A stretch of 64,000 nucleotides of DNA from Deltaproteobacteria bacterium (GTDB lineage: Bacteria > Desulfobacterota > DSM-4660 > Desulfatiglandales > Desulfatiglandaceae). The stretch covers positions 1 through 64,000 of the forward strand of contig JAFDIV010000010.1 of the NCBI GenBank assembly GCA_019307815.1, in the 5' to 3' direction. Made by a program: the position numbers and the translations under genes. Of this stretch, positions 17,680-27,098 are shown piece by piece (position 1 is the first letter of the stretch; each line of letters opens with the position of its first letter). The notes beneath the pieces are model-generated. The model was not told the origin of the DNA and did no database searches. It worked only from the letters and a program-made list of their open reading frames with translations.

Positions 17680-18683
17680 CAGTCTGCTGATCCTATTATG
17701 TCTGAAGTTGGCATATCAAGCCTATCGTATTCCTTCACCCACTTTTCCAGACCTATACTCCACCGCAGTATTGCAAACCATTTCGTAATTGCGTTACGGA
17801 ATGTTTCTCTTTTCCTTCGATCCAAATATCTTGCTGACATTAAGAGCAAGAACGTAAGTCGTAATGTAGCGCTCATTGTCATTGCACACCGATAAGAATT
17901 GGCATATGAAGATCCACGCCACTTGCGTAAGAACCGACTGACAGATTCGCACATCATCACAGCAGAAAATTTATTAATACTTCTCCTAGAGCTGCCACCC
18001 CCGTGGTGGATGATAACCGCCTCACCACAGTAGTAATTACGTAGTCCAACTTTTTGAGTCTTGAAACATAAGTCGAGATCCTCTGAATACATGAAATAGT
18101 CAGTGCTGAAAGCGTTAATTATGTCGAAAACCTCATGTTTGATCATGAGACAAGCGCCCGATATTACCTCCACTTCCACTGGACCGTTAACGTTTTCGAA
18201 AATAGCGCGATTTCCCCAAAGTTTGCTATGAGGAAACCAATGCCGAAATATTTCCGCATCGAGGAGTTGATTGAGAATAGTTGGGAATGGTTGTACGCAA
18301 CTCGTCTGAATCGATCCGTCGCTGTTGAGCAATTTCCCCCCCAATGCTCCAGAGTCCGGAAGGCTTTGAATGCACCTAAAAAGGCGATCTATTGCATTAT
18401 TTCTTACTTCTGTATCAGGATTAAGAAAAAGCAACACTGAACCTGATGCATACTTGGCTCCAAGATTGTTACCACGCGCAAAGCCCAGGTTGTATTGGCT
18501 TTGGATGAAAATAACGTCGGGGTGGAGATCGGATAGACGGTCCCTACATCCATCAAAAGATGCGTTATCCACAACGATAATTTCATAGTCAGTATCAAGG
18601 GTCTGTTCCTTTATGGTTTGTATACACTTCAGAACATAATCTGCTGAATTCCAATTTACTATAATGATTGAAAGCTCAAGCAT
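17679..18683 (-). CDS. glycosyltransferase, family 2 (rhamnosyltransferase-like)
   Basis: A 334-residue GT-A protein. LSIIIVNWNSADYVLKCI and EIIVVDNASFDGC are the family 2 opening, LLFLNPDTEVR carries the metal-binding acid motif, and ISGACLMIKHEVFD with YFMYSEDLDLCFK is the acceptor-side motif typical of WbbL-like rhamnosyltransferases. The C-terminal 80 residues are basic, perhaps membrane-associated. It overlaps asnB by one base. Confidence 0.9.
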   Translation of the reverse strand: MLELSIIIVNWNSADYVLKCIQTIKEQTLDTDYEIIVVDNASFDGCRDRLSDLHPDVIFIQSQYNLGFARGNNLGAKYASGSVLLFLNPDTEVRNNAIDRLFRCIQSLPDSGALGGKLLNSDGSIQTSCVQPFPTILNQLLDAEIFRHWFPHSKLWGNRAIFENVNGPVEVEVISGACLMIKHEVFDIINAFSTDYFMYSEDLDLCFKTQKVGLRNYYCGEAVIIHHGGGSSRRSINKFSAVMMCESVSRFLRKWRGSSYANSYRCAMTMSATLRLTFLLLMSARYLDRRKRETFRNAITKWFAILRWSIGLEKWVKEYDRLDMPTSDIIGSAD

Positions 18684-18722
18684 GGGGATATGGTCTACTT
18701 GGAAGGATATGCTTCTTTAGTA

Positions 18723-19607
18723 CTATCCGTAAATACTCCGTTGCATCAACAGACGCCGGACTTGCTGATTTCGAAGGTAACGAATCGCCTCTAGACCTTG
18801 GGTTCTAGGGATTTTTTTTATGTACCCGGAACAGAATCCTAGCCAGAGAGCCATCGAGGCGACAAAAACTGGTCTTCTAAGTGCTCGTTTGAGGCACTTC
18901 GCAAGCATGAAAGCCGGGTGATATCCAGCGACATAATTAGCCAGACCGTTTTTGTACCAGTTGCGCCATATCCCATCTGCTCCTCCAGTGGCTTTGAGTT
19001 GAATTACCTTAAGATCCTGGAAAGTTCGAGTAGTCCAGCCGTACATATTTGCCTTTACTTCATCGACTGTATCCCAGCCTGGTGCTTTTATCAGTGGAGC
19101 TATCTGCTCCCAGCACTCACGACGATATATTTTAGTAGCTCCGCGCACATGAAAAGGAGGATCACTCGGGGAATCAGCGACGACCTTGCCGTCTTTTATC
19201 AAGCACACCGTTCCCCCTCCGATTCCAAGTGTTGGATCTAACTTAAAGTGCTTGAGACAATTCTCAAAGTAGTCCGGATCAAAAGTTAAATCACCATCTA
19301 GTTTAACCAAAAACTTCCATGCTTCTAACTTAATTGCATTATATCCCTCGTAGAAAGCCTCAATAACACCCGTACCTGGATGTCTGTACCCCCTATTTTT
19401 TCTATGCAAGGCTTTGATCCAAGAATATTTTTTTGAGTATCTTTCGATTACATCTCCTGTATTATCAGTAGAGCCGTCGTTGACAATCGCCCACGCTAAA
19501 GGCCGTAGAGTTTGCAAAATCATTGACTCAATGGTACGGGCAATATGGCTTCCCTCATCCCTGACTGGAGTAATCACAATGTATTTACTTTTATTTATCA
19601 CACTCAT
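18723..19607 (-). CDS. glycosyltransferase, family 2
   Basis: A 294-residue GT-A protein. YIVITPVRDEGSHIARTIES and WAIVNDGSTDNT form the nucleotide-binding half, FLVKLDGDLTFDPDYF the metal site, and HVRGATKIYRRECWEQI the acceptor region. The ATG at 19607 is preferred over TTG at 19616 because GGGAG lies 9 bp upstream. It precedes the other family 2 gene by 39 bp and is probably co-transcribed. Substrate unknown. Confidence 0.88.
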   Translation of the reverse strand: MSVINKSKYIVITPVRDEGSHIARTIESMILQTLRPLAWAIVNDGSTDNTGDVIERYSKKYSWIKALHRKNRGYRHPGTGVIEAFYEGYNAIKLEAWKFLVKLDGDLTFDPDYFENCLKHFKLDPTLGIGGGTVCLIKDGKVVADSPSDPPFHVRGATKIYRRECWEQIAPLIKAPGWDTVDEVKANMYGWTTRTFQDLKVIQLKATGGADGIWRNWYKNGLANYVAGYHPAFMLAKCLKRALRRPVFVASMALWLGFCSGYIKKIPRTQGLEAIRYLRNQQVRRLLMQRSIYG

Positions 19608-19688
19608 CAAAGCCAACTCCCTGAAAGCTCTTCTACTACTAAGGCAATAATCCCGCTACCCACTAAGAGGAAACCACACTGGAATGAT

Positions 19689-20855
19689 TTAAATACTTGG
19701 TTCCTGATTCTTGGAAAGGGCGAAGAGAATCCAGCCCAAATGATATGGTCGGCATTCTCTATTAAGCATTAAACGATAGTTCTCTTTGTCATCTTCTGAC
19801 CCTTTAATCATAGCTAGCATTTCGTGATAGTACGTTTCAAATTTGCCTGGAAACACTGATCTCCAAATTAAAGATTTATCAAGTACTACCATGTTTCTTG
19901 ACAGCTCGTTCGTTCCAGTTAGCCATTCTAAGCTTTTTTGAATGCTTCCCCTGAATTCACCCCCAATATTATTGGCAGTAGCGTTTAAAGCCATGGGGGC
20001 CATTCCGTCCTGGTGAACTGAATATACAGGATACTTGCACAATACGTTTCCGGTTTTGCTATCGTAATGCCACCACCACTGTCCTAGTGGCCCTTGCAAC
20101 TGACATATACGCTCTGCACATTGAAGAGCAACTAATTTAGACTCATTTTCTCCGAAGACATTTCCATATTCAACTAGAGCAAGGATAGGATATACCTGAT
20201 CAGCAAAAGTCCCAATTCCTGCTCTTAGAATTCCCTTTAACGATTTTCTATTGCTGTGTCCGAATATACCCTTCCCCCCATAGTTATGCATCAGTAGGCT
20301 ATACGCTCTCTTAGCTATATTTTCTAGAATGCCTTTGTTTCTATTAGACTCACGGAGTGCATAACATAAGCCGGTTAGAAACCAGGCCATTTCCATCGTT
20401 TTATTCTCCCTGGCACTTTTAGAGGCCCGCAGCATGCCAGTTAATGTGGACTCGTCAGTGAGCCCTGGTAGCATTTGCGGAGAAATGTTTGAAGTAGTCC
20501 ATAAGAGAAGGCCATAGTCCCCAATATCACTAATCTCTTTCGAGAAAACTAGTGCTCTTTTGAAAAGTTCCTCCAGGTCAAAAGGTATCTTCAGGCCACT
20601 TCTTCTCGCCTTCTCTAAACCTAGCAATGTGATAAGAGTATAGCGCAGAGAAAGACCTTCTCGTACGCAATTTCCGTTTCTCTCTACAACCCGGAAACAA
20701 AAAAGGCCTTTTTCTTCGTCATACATATTCCTCAAACCTTTTAGGGCCAAATCTATTAATTGAGCTCGGATGTCAGACAACGATTCGACTTTTTTGCTGT
20801 TCTTGTTCAAAATATGTAACCTCTCGACTGGAATTTCATCTATAGTCACAATCAC
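19689..20855 (-). CDS. unknown protein with probable alpha/alpha-toroid fold
   Basis: A 388-residue protein with a probable GTG start. I do not recognise the family. It is rich in amphipathic helices with regularly spaced short loops (LRYTLITLLGLEKAR, EMAWFLTGLCYALRES, YPILALVEYG, MAPMALNATANN), as in six- or seven-hairpin toroid glycosidases, epimerases or terpene-cyclase-like proteins. QGPLGQWWWHYDSKTG with a nearby YPVYSVHQDG is an aromatic and acidic cluster that could be an active site. No signal peptide or membrane segment is seen. Its place between glycosyltransferase and DUF354 genes suggests a sugar-polymer role. Confidence 0.6.
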   Translation of the reverse strand: MIVTIDEIPVERLHILNKNSKKVESLSDIRAQLIDLALKGLRNMYDEEKGLFCFRVVERNGNCVREGLSLRYTLITLLGLEKARRSGLKIPFDLEELFKRALVFSKEISDIGDYGLLLWTTSNISPQMLPGLTDESTLTGMLRASKSARENKTMEMAWFLTGLCYALRESNRNKGILENIAKRAYSLLMHNYGGKGIFGHSNRKSLKGILRAGIGTFADQVYPILALVEYGNVFGENESKLVALQCAERICQLQGPLGQWWWHYDSKTGNVLCKYPVYSVHQDGMAPMALNATANNIGGEFRGSIQKSLEWLTGTNELSRNMVVLDKSLIWRSVFPGKFETYYHEMLAMIKGSEDDKENYRLMLNRECRPYHLGWILFALSKNQEPSI

Positions 20856-20974
20856 CGAAAACGGGCCTAGGGCCGCAGCTTCTTGATACCTATGACTATT
20901 CCATTCTCTTTACTGTTTTCCACTCCTAGTATCGTATTTTCTCTTGCACATCTTGGTTTGCGTTGAAGATCTGG

Positions 20975-21115
20975 CTAACTTTGGTTTTTAGATCGGCCAG
21001 GATGCATGTTTCGATTTTTCCTTTGGTGTAAAGAGAAGTTTGCTGTAACTCGATATATCAGCACTGCGACCTCATCAGCGAGATGAAATGCTTTCAACTT
21101 TGTATAATCACGCAT
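20975..21115 (-). pseudogene. four-helix-bundle protein, N-terminal remnant
   Basis: From an ATG at 21115 the minus strand reads MRDYTKLKAFHLADEV and LIYRVTANF, the first helix of the 23S rRNA intervening-sequence (S23/four-helix-bundle) family. The frame then loses similarity exactly where the FPKEE-GL-SQ-RRA motif should follow, and stops after 46 residues. It is a fifth member of the family in this window. The rest of 20856-21197 has only TTCTACCT-type phrase repeats (21120-21215). Confidence 0.55.
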
Positions 21116-21197
21116 GGATAGACTTTACTACCTTCTACCTTCGTGCTTCCACCCATCGCCTCTCGCTCACTACCTTCTACCTAGAGCCTTCTACCTT

Positions 21198-22295
21198 CTA
21201 GCTTCTACCTTTTACCTGTTTCTTTTCCAAGACCTCAATTATATGTTTTACTATGGTGTCGAGGGCGGCGCGGTTTTTTTGGGGAACTGAGGTCCCTTTT
21301 TTGCGGCGTTCGATTCGCATCTTGGTGTGCACGTCTTCCACGCTCTGCAGAAGGGTCAGCCTTCCTTCCTGAGACAGGTATCTATCTACTGCACCGATTT
21401 TTCCTCGGAAAATGCTATAAACGGGGACCTCAAGGGCGGCAGCTTCGCGGTTCATGGTGCCGCCTCCGCTAATCACAAAATCGGAGAACCAGATAAGGTC
21501 AAGGCCATTTACCACATGATCGGGAATGATTATTTTTCCATTCTCGCACCATTCGGGCCAGTTGTCTTGCACATACCCAGTCTGTTTAGTTTCATTACGT
21601 GGCAAGATGACCATCCTTACATGAGGGTGCTTGCATAATACGTTTACCACTTCATCAAACAAGATCTCGCTCTCCGGGTTGTGATAATGGGCCTCAGTTG
21701 CTGGAGGGCGGATAGTAACAACAAAATCATCTCTATCCAAGCCCAATTGGGTCATAGTATCTGGGTTAGGCTTGAAGCCGGGGACATATACATCTTCTTT
21801 AATTCCAGGGTATTTAAAGACAACTTGCTGAAGCCTCCCATAACTCTCTGACGAAACCATGTCTGGAGTAAGAATCCTTGCTGGTTTGACAAAGGGAAGA
21901 AGTTCAGCAAATTCATAGTCTGCTATCAGCAATATGGGTATTTTGGACACAGCTGCAGCTATCATTCCAGACCGTGACCCATGGGAAACCATTATCCCAG
22001 GTCTTGAATTCAAAACACGAGGAAAAAGTTCACATGCCCTAACAAGCGTTCCGGCCACTTTTAGGATTTTGTTTTTTCCATAATGCCTGCCAACTTTTTT
22101 ATATGCCATATTAAAATAGTCTGCGAGTTCACATACCTGGAAACAGTCTCTTGCAGTTAAAATTACCTCATGGCCTAGGGCTTCCAATTCTTCTATAATA
22201 GGTCTGAAAAAAGGGACATGGGGCGAGTTATCCAAATCAATCCAAATCCTTTGATTCTTGGGCCTGTCTCTATAATGAGTATCGATCGAAGCCAT
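21198..22295 (-). CDS. DUF354 family protein (GT-B-like)
   Basis: A 365-residue protein of the DUF354 family. RIWIDLDNSPHVPFFRPII and LEALGHEVILTARD form the conserved N-terminus, VSHGSRSGMIAAA the central loop, and FVISGGGTMNREAAALEVPVY the C-terminal nucleotide-sugar-like motif. DUF354 proteins resemble UDP-GlcNAc 2-epimerases and GT-B glycosyltransferases and are frequent in exopolysaccharide loci. The start has AGAGG upstream. Catalysis is not established for the family. Confidence 0.85.
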   Translation of the reverse strand: MASIDTHYRDRPKNQRIWIDLDNSPHVPFFRPIIEELEALGHEVILTARDCFQVCELADYFNMAYKKVGRHYGKNKILKVAGTLVRACELFPRVLNSRPGIMVSHGSRSGMIAAAVSKIPILLIADYEFAELLPFVKPARILTPDMVSSESYGRLQQVVFKYPGIKEDVYVPGFKPNPDTMTQLGLDRDDFVVTIRPPATEAHYHNPESEILFDEVVNVLCKHPHVRMVILPRNETKQTGYVQDNWPEWCENGKIIIPDHVVNGLDLIWFSDFVISGGGTMNREAAALEVPVYSIFRGKIGAVDRYLSQEGRLTLLQSVEDVHTKMRIERRKKGTSVPQKNRAALDTIVKHIIEVLEKKQVKGRS

Positions 22296-22363
22296 TATTA
22301 ATTACCTCTTGCAGTTAACTCCTTGGAACGCATCAATTTGTTTTTGCTCCAAATCGGCTTTAT

Positions 22364-23905
22364 CTATGCAACTTCACAACTTCTTTCACGTGCGCCTACT
22401 CGATAGATCCTACGAGGATCTTTTACCAGGCTACGTAACCATACAAGTAGAAATCTGCGGATTTTGATAATGGCCATATGGCTCAAGACCATTGCCTTTA
22501 TGAATACCGGCCTTCTACTATTGAATTCCACTATTCTTGAGTTCGTCAGAAATCTCAAAAGAAACCTTGGAAATACCCCGGCCCTCCATTTATTGCTCTT
22601 CCCTGACATAAGGAAGATTAGGCCATTGAGATAAAGCTCTTTCTGTTTCCATGAATGCCGCCTATAGTCCAGGCCCGCCAAAAAGTCCATCTCGTAGCCA
22701 CTGTCATCCTTACTTGTTATAATGCCATCCTGCAAAGCCATTTCATAAAGGAAAGAACCAGGGAAAAAAACCAGATTATATGCCCGTAAAAAGTAAGGTG
22801 TTGGTAATTGATTAATTAGGTCTATAGTTTCCAAAAGATCATCTCTATTCTCATAAGGATTCCCAATAATAAAAAAGTAGTAAGGAACCACCTGGCGATG
22901 CTTATTTATGATTTTTGCTGCACGAAGCACTTTTTGATTATTGATAGGGCGATTGAAGACTTCCCTCTTCGTGCGCTCACTGCCGCTTTCAACACCTAAG
23001 TCTATCCTCCACAGGCCTGCTTTTACCAATAAATCCATTTTCTCCTCTGTGACCATGGGAGGAGATGCCATACATTCAAAAGGCAGCCCAACCTTGGCAG
23101 GGAATTCTTTGGAAAATTCCCTTAACTCCTCCACGCTCCTGGCCATGAAATCCTCGTCAACCAAGTAAAAGTAACTAGCCTGTGGCCATACTTCTTTCAG
23201 AGCTGATGCTTGCTCAACATACTTTTGGATGCTCATTTTTCTTACATATCGTCCTGTGCCGGAAAAAATCTGCTTAAGTTTGGCGTTTGAACAATAATTG
23301 CAATGAAAGGCACATCCTCTTGACCCTGTAAACATAATGGGTTCACTTTTGTTAGGCTGGGTTACGATGCGATTGAATCCATTGGAGTCCAGGTGATATT
23401 CGTCGGAACGAGTGTAATCTGGAATAGGGAGTTCATCAAGATTAGAAATTAAAGGCCTAAACTCGTTGATAATGAATCTACCATCTTTAAAATAAGCCCC
23501 ATTCTTGACTGATTTCCAGTTGTTTCCATTTTGTAAAGATTCAATTACATCTAAAATGAAATATTCTCCTTCCCCAATACAAACTAAATCAGCTTCTTTA
23601 CCACATTCTTCAGGGAATAAAGTGGCATGGACACCACCCCATATTGTTATCTTTCCTATGCTCTTTGCAGCGTTGATAACTTGCTTGGCTTTTTCAGAGC
23701 CCCTGGAAAAACTGCTAACACCAACAATATCAGCGTCTGAAATCAGTCCCTTTAGGGCGCTCAAAGTATCTGGAGAGTACTGTCTCTCTGGTGAACCCAT
23801 AAGGATCAGTCTGGAATCATGCCCTTCTCTTTTCAAAACCGCAGAAATGATTCTAGATCCAAGAGCCCAGTAGTCAGTTTCAGTGTGAATCAGTGCAATA
23901 TTCAT
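22364..23905 (-). CDS. B12-binding-domain radical SAM protein
   Basis: A 513-residue protein. Residues about 1-135 are a cobalamin-binding-like domain (ADIVGVSSFSRGSEKAKQVI, TIWGGVHATLFPEE). The radical SAM core follows with CAFHCNYC, the C-x(3)-C-x(2)-C cluster motif, and VDEDFMAR, LGVESGSERTKREV. The C-terminal part is basic and hydrophobic. Such enzymes modify lipids, hopanoids, sugars or peptides. Here the substrate is probably a glycan or lipid carrier, by context only. AAAGGA precedes the ATG. The lack of the usual DxHxxG cobalamin motif suggests cobalamin may not be bound. Confidence 0.88.
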   Translation of the reverse strand: MNIALIHTETDYWALGSRIISAVLKREGHDSRLILMGSPERQYSPDTLSALKGLISDADIVGVSSFSRGSEKAKQVINAAKSIGKITIWGGVHATLFPEECGKEADLVCIGEGEYFILDVIESLQNGNNWKSVKNGAYFKDGRFIINEFRPLISNLDELPIPDYTRSDEYHLDSNGFNRIVTQPNKSEPIMFTGSRGCAFHCNYCSNAKLKQIFSGTGRYVRKMSIQKYVEQASALKEVWPQASYFYLVDEDFMARSVEELREFSKEFPAKVGLPFECMASPPMVTEEKMDLLVKAGLWRIDLGVESGSERTKREVFNRPINNQKVLRAAKIINKHRQVVPYYFFIIGNPYENRDDLLETIDLINQLPTPYFLRAYNLVFFPGSFLYEMALQDGIITSKDDSGYEMDFLAGLDYRRHSWKQKELYLNGLIFLMSGKSNKWRAGVFPRFLLRFLTNSRIVEFNSRRPVFIKAMVLSHMAIIKIRRFLLVWLRSLVKDPRRIYRVGARERSCEVA

Positions 23906-23941
23906 GTACGTCCTTTCGTAGTTATTTTGTTTGGTTATAAT

Positions 23942-24460
23942 TCATGGTTGACTGTCGTTCATGATCCTTTCCAACCATTCCTCTCTCCAAAAGAAAAAGC
24001 AGCCCCGGTCACATGGGCCAAAATCTTTTGTTCCCTCGCAGCAAACCCCTTCGAGGATAACAATTCCATTACATTTCTTAATAAGATAGTCGCGTTCATC
24101 CAAAAATTTATTTACCCGTTTAAAAACACGCTGGGTAGTCCCACAATAGGGCCTCATTTCTTCCATAAAAGAACATCTTTTGAACTGATTCCATCTGTCA
24201 AGAGTTGCCCTGATCTCCTCCCATGAACGCACACGAACAATATCACCTGGCTGAAGCCCGGCAGCCTCCACTACATGGGACTGGTGAATATGTTTTTTCT
24301 TTTTATCAGTTATTTCTCGGAACAAATTTTTTAAGTACGCCCAACGTCTCTTAAGTATCCTTTTAAGCCGATTGCGGCGCTGCCAGATTCTTACACCTGT
24401 GCCAAGCGGTTCTGCCATAGCAGGCAAGTCCAATAACTGGCAATGGATTCTGTTACGCAT
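23942..24460 (-). CDS. conserved Cys-rich protein of glycan loci, unknown function
   Basis: A 172-residue protein starting at the ATG at 24460 (AAGGA upstream). No named family is recalled, but the C-terminal architecture LQPGDIVRVRSWEEIRATLD, then MRPYCGTTQRVFKRVNKFLDE, then VILEGVCCEGTKDFG and GCFFFWREEWLER resembles a small conserved protein found beside radical SAM and glycosyltransferase genes. Cys residues at the YCG, GVCCEG and CDRGC positions could bind a metal. The N-terminal basic segment (QRRNRLKRILKRRW) may bind membrane or nucleic acid. Function unknown. Confidence 0.7.
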   Translation of the reverse strand: MRNRIHCQLLDLPAMAEPLGTGVRIWQRRNRLKRILKRRWAYLKNLFREITDKKKKHIHQSHVVEAAGLQPGDIVRVRSWEEIRATLDRWNQFKRCSFMEEMRPYCGTTQRVFKRVNKFLDERDYLIKKCNGIVILEGVCCEGTKDFGPCDRGCFFFWREEWLERIMNDSQP

Positions 24461-24515
24461 GATTTTTCCTTGACCTAGGCTCAATAAATATTATTGGTGT
24501 CAATGTTCCAAGGGT

Positions 24516-25211
24516 TCAGACTTTCTTCCCCACATATACTGTCCTGCTTACAATTCTATTAAGTAAAGGTACTGTATTTAAAGCGCCAAAGATTCCTGGA
24601 TAAAAGGGTGAGATTTCCAAGGTCCTAAATCCCGCTTTCTCACAAGAAAACTGGAGCGTGGAGGGGACAAAGGCATTAACATGATCATACGCATCATATC
24701 CAGAAATATAGTTTTTTAGCCTTGGAATGTGGCTCATGATGGGTAATAGCGGAATCGTGGGTACATAGAGAGCCATGATTCCACCAGGCTTCAGAATAAC
24801 ATGCAGTCTTTTCAAAAAAGTATGCGGGCATTCAACGTGCTCCAATACCGCAGAACACCAGATCACTTCCACCTTTGGGAGGTCTGCTACGCTATCTTTC
24901 TGAATATCAAGTTCATAGACTTTGAGACCTAAGCTGCGCGCGAACCTGGCGCGATGCTTGTCAATCTCTATGCCGTAAGAATCCTTGGTACAATACAGTA
25001 AATTCGTTCCATAGGCACATCCAACGTCACATAATGTCTTTTGCGAGATATGATATTTATTGTCTACAGCTCGGAATAAATATCGAGGCCCTGAGGCAAA
25101 CCATCTCTCATAAATTTGTTCGTTCTCCTGTGGAGAAAAACAGCCATTATTTATGATGAATTGCTTGAGTCGTCCTTGATTGAAGACACGTGAATCCTTA
25201 TGCAATTGCAT
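24516..25211 (-). CDS. class I SAM-dependent methyltransferase
   Basis: A 231-residue methyltransferase. LCDVGCAYGTNLLY is motif I, YGIEIDKHRARFA motif II, and VIWCSAVLEHVECPHTFLKRLHVILKPGGIMALYVP motifs IV-VI of the UbiE/Methyltransf_11-like fold. It probably methylates a sugar of the repeat unit. It lies 30 bp after the FemAB gene. Confidence 0.88.
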   Translation of the reverse strand: MQLHKDSRVFNQGRLKQFIINNGCFSPQENEQIYERWFASGPRYLFRAVDNKYHISQKTLCDVGCAYGTNLLYCTKDSYGIEIDKHRARFARSLGLKVYELDIQKDSVADLPKVEVIWCSAVLEHVECPHTFLKRLHVILKPGGIMALYVPTIPLLPIMSHIPRLKNYISGYDAYDHVNAFVPSTLQFSCEKAGFRTLEISPFYPGIFGALNTVPLLNRIVSRTVYVGKKV

Positions 25212-25241
25212 GTTTTCCAGACTGTACTGTGCTCGGCTGTA

Positions 25242-26339
25242 TCATCCCAAGTGCCTGTAGCAAAAGTTCCCGATAATCCGCTGAAAAGAATCCGGGGCTC
25301 GGTCACATATTCTTGTAATGAGTCTGAATTTCCAGGACTCTTCACTAGCCTCTATTTCACCTGCTGCCGCCTTTGGATAGATAAATTGTGGCAGATCAAT
25401 GACTTGCGTGCCCCAGCGCCTCTTAAAGTCCATGAGTGATTCATTGGTTGGAGAAGTCCTTCCAAAATCAAAGATTTGGAAGCCATCCTGATAGGCAATC
25501 TTAATGGCTTCCCAAAAGAGGAAATGATTAGGGCTTATTTTGACAAAGGATTCGTCAGATGCTGCGTATTCTACGGAAACGCGGTTCTTAAATTTGAACA
25601 AAATCAGGGCTGCTAGGATGCGATCGTCCTTCTGGGCAAGAAGAAGCGAAACCTTGCCATCGCTGTGAAATGTTCCCCATAAATTCTTAAAAAAACGATA
25701 TGGCTGAGGGGGTAGTGCCCGGCGCTTTCGGGTCAAAAGGTGTAGCTTGTAGAACTCTTCGAGGTCTGTTTCGGCCTTGCCCATTCTCAATGTAAGCTCG
25801 CTCTTTAAGGCACGATTTATCCGCTGCCTCACACAGGTCCGATGAAACGTTTTTTTTAATTTTTCAGGGTCTCTATCCAAAAGGATAAAATGGTGTTTGT
25901 AGAATTTGATGGCTACAAAGTCATTGTTTGTAAATAAGGACGGGCTAGAAAGGGCCCTAATTTCCAAATGTGAGAATTTTTTGCTTTGATATAAAGACAA
26001 AACCTCCCTAATCAGGGAATCAAGCTCCTCTGAGGTGGATACCAATGGATCGCAGAGGGTAGCAAATGGGATACTGACAAGCCTGTTGCCCGTGAGCCAA
26101 CTGCGTACTTCATACACTGGAAGGGCGGCTTGTATGTTATTGCTCGACTCGTTCACAAGCACAAAATAATGACCTCTTATGTGACTAAACGTATCTTCGA
26201 GAAATCTTTTCCAGCCGGAAAGATGACAGATCCAGCCGTAGGGGTGCTCCTCCACGAACCTGTCCCAACGGGGGTCGGTGAGGGGATCTATGAGTTCTAC
26301 GTGAAGGTTACTTGTGTTTATTGGGTTTGTTGGGTTCAT
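25242..26339 (-). CDS. FemAB-like acyltransferase of XrtA/PEP-CTERM loci
   Basis: A 365-residue GNAT-fold FemAB protein. The second GNAT half contains LTRKRRALPPQPYRFFKNLW and the closing FDFGRTSPTNESLMDFKRRWG, both highly typical of the family seen next to exosortase A loci. It may transfer an aminoacyl or acyl group to the glycan. The first residues (MNPTNPINTSN) are translated 9-bp repeat, so the start codon lies inside the repeat. AAGG lies 7 bp upstream, within the phrase CTAAGGTACCCAATGAACC that is also used by the second FemAB gene at 30212. Confidence 0.85.
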   Translation of the reverse strand: MNPTNPINTSNLHVELIDPLTDPRWDRFVEEHPYGWICHLSGWKRFLEDTFSHIRGHYFVLVNESSNNIQAALPVYEVRSWLTGNRLVSIPFATLCDPLVSTSEELDSLIREVLSLYQSKKFSHLEIRALSSPSLFTNNDFVAIKFYKHHFILLDRDPEKLKKTFHRTCVRQRINRALKSELTLRMGKAETDLEEFYKLHLLTRKRRALPPQPYRFFKNLWGTFHSDGKVSLLLAQKDDRILAALILFKFKNRVSVEYAASDESFVKISPNHFLFWEAIKIAYQDGFQIFDFGRTSPTNESLMDFKRRWGTQVIDLPQFIYPKAAAGEIEASEESWKFRLITRICDRAPDSFQRIIGNFCYRHLG

Positions 26340-26445
26340 TGGGTACCTTAGTTTATTGGGTTACCACGGTTTATTGGGTTTGTTGAGTTTGTTGGGTACC
26401 TTAGTTTGTTGGGTTACCACGGTTTATTGGGTTTGTTGAGTTTGT
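26318..26445. repeat. 9-bp GGGTTTGTT-type array
   Basis: Tandem GGGTTTATT/GGGTTTGTT units mixed with the phrase GGTTACCACGG. It covers the start codon and 5' leader of the FemAB gene. On the mRNA strand it reads AACCCAACA and has almost no G. Confidence 0.85.
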
Positions 26446-26446
26446 G

Positions 26447-26522
26447 TAAACGCGAGAAACGTTGAACGCGAGAAAAGCGAGAAAAGTTGAAAGCGAGAAA
26501 AGCGAGAAAGGCACGGCAGCTA
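26447..26522. repeat. GCGAGAAA repeats
   Basis: Alternating GCGAGAAA and GTTGAA units. Related stretches occur at 29370-29420, 31400-31440, 42205-42290 and 44015-44095, each at the outer end of a 9-bp array or an AGCTAGG stretch. Confidence 0.75.
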
Positions 26523-26527
26523 GGCGG

Positions 26528-26770
26528 CTAGGCGGCTTTGGCTGCTAAGTTGATGACCTCAAACTCACGTTGTCCGCTTTTAGCTTCTTGAACAATTTCT
26601 TCCACAGAAGATGCCACAGAATCACTAAGCCAGGCCTCACCACATTGTTGACACACCGTAGCAGGGACGTTTCGAAAAACAACCAGCCCCGATCCAAAGT
26701 CCACAGTAAACGTGGTTTTACCCGGCCCCATTGTTCCCTTGCACAAAGGGCAAATGCTTTCTTTAGTCAC
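26528..26770 (-). CDS. YgiT-type zinc-finger antitoxin (MqsA-like)
   Basis: An 80-residue protein. CPLCKG and CQQCGE form the zinc-binding half of MqsA-like antitoxins, and the helix DSVASSVEEIVQEA follows. The helix-turn-helix half of full MqsA is absent, which is normal for YgiT-type partners. It overlaps the upstream DUF4258 gene by 8 bp, giving toxin-first order as in mqsRA. A near-identical pair lies at 35752-36322 (74 of 80 residues the same by my count). Confidence 0.85.
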   Translation of the reverse strand: MTKESICPLCKGTMGPGKTTFTVDFGSGLVVFRNVPATVCQQCGEAWLSDSVASSVEEIVQEAKSGQREFEVINLAAKAA

Positions 26771-27098
26771 GTGTGGTCTCCCTTTTTCTGCGAGTTTTTA
26801 AATCCTCTTCGAAATGTTTCAAATTCGGCGTGTAAACGGTAACAACATATGCCATCTTTTCCAAATCATTCCAACCAATTACAACATGATACACTTTACC
26901 TTTTACCTTACCAAAGATGAGACAACTCGGCAATCCTCCTGAAGGATGATATTCTTCTATAATTTCCCCCTTCTCGACAATTTTCCCTATATCTTCCCTT
27001 GAAATATTTCTTTCCAATAACCTAACAAGGGCATGTTGCCTCCATTCTACTTGACCTTCAGAAAACGCGTCGCGTATGCTGGCAATATCTATAGGCAC
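26763..27098 (-). CDS. DUF4258 family toxin
   Basis: A 111-residue protein of the DUF4258 family, a RelE/BECR-like ribonuclease fold. WRQHALVRLLERNISREDI is the conserved helix, IIEEYHPSGGLPSCLIFG the strand region, and VYHVVIGWND then AYVVTVYTP the closing strands. It is paired with the YgiT-like antitoxin. The copy at 35987 differs at about 12 positions. Confidence 0.82.
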   Translation of the reverse strand: MPIDIASIRDAFSEGQVEWRQHALVRLLERNISREDIGKIVEKGEIIEEYHPSGGLPSCLIFGKVKGKVYHVVIGWNDLEKMAYVVTVYTPNLKHFEEDLKTRRKRETTRD

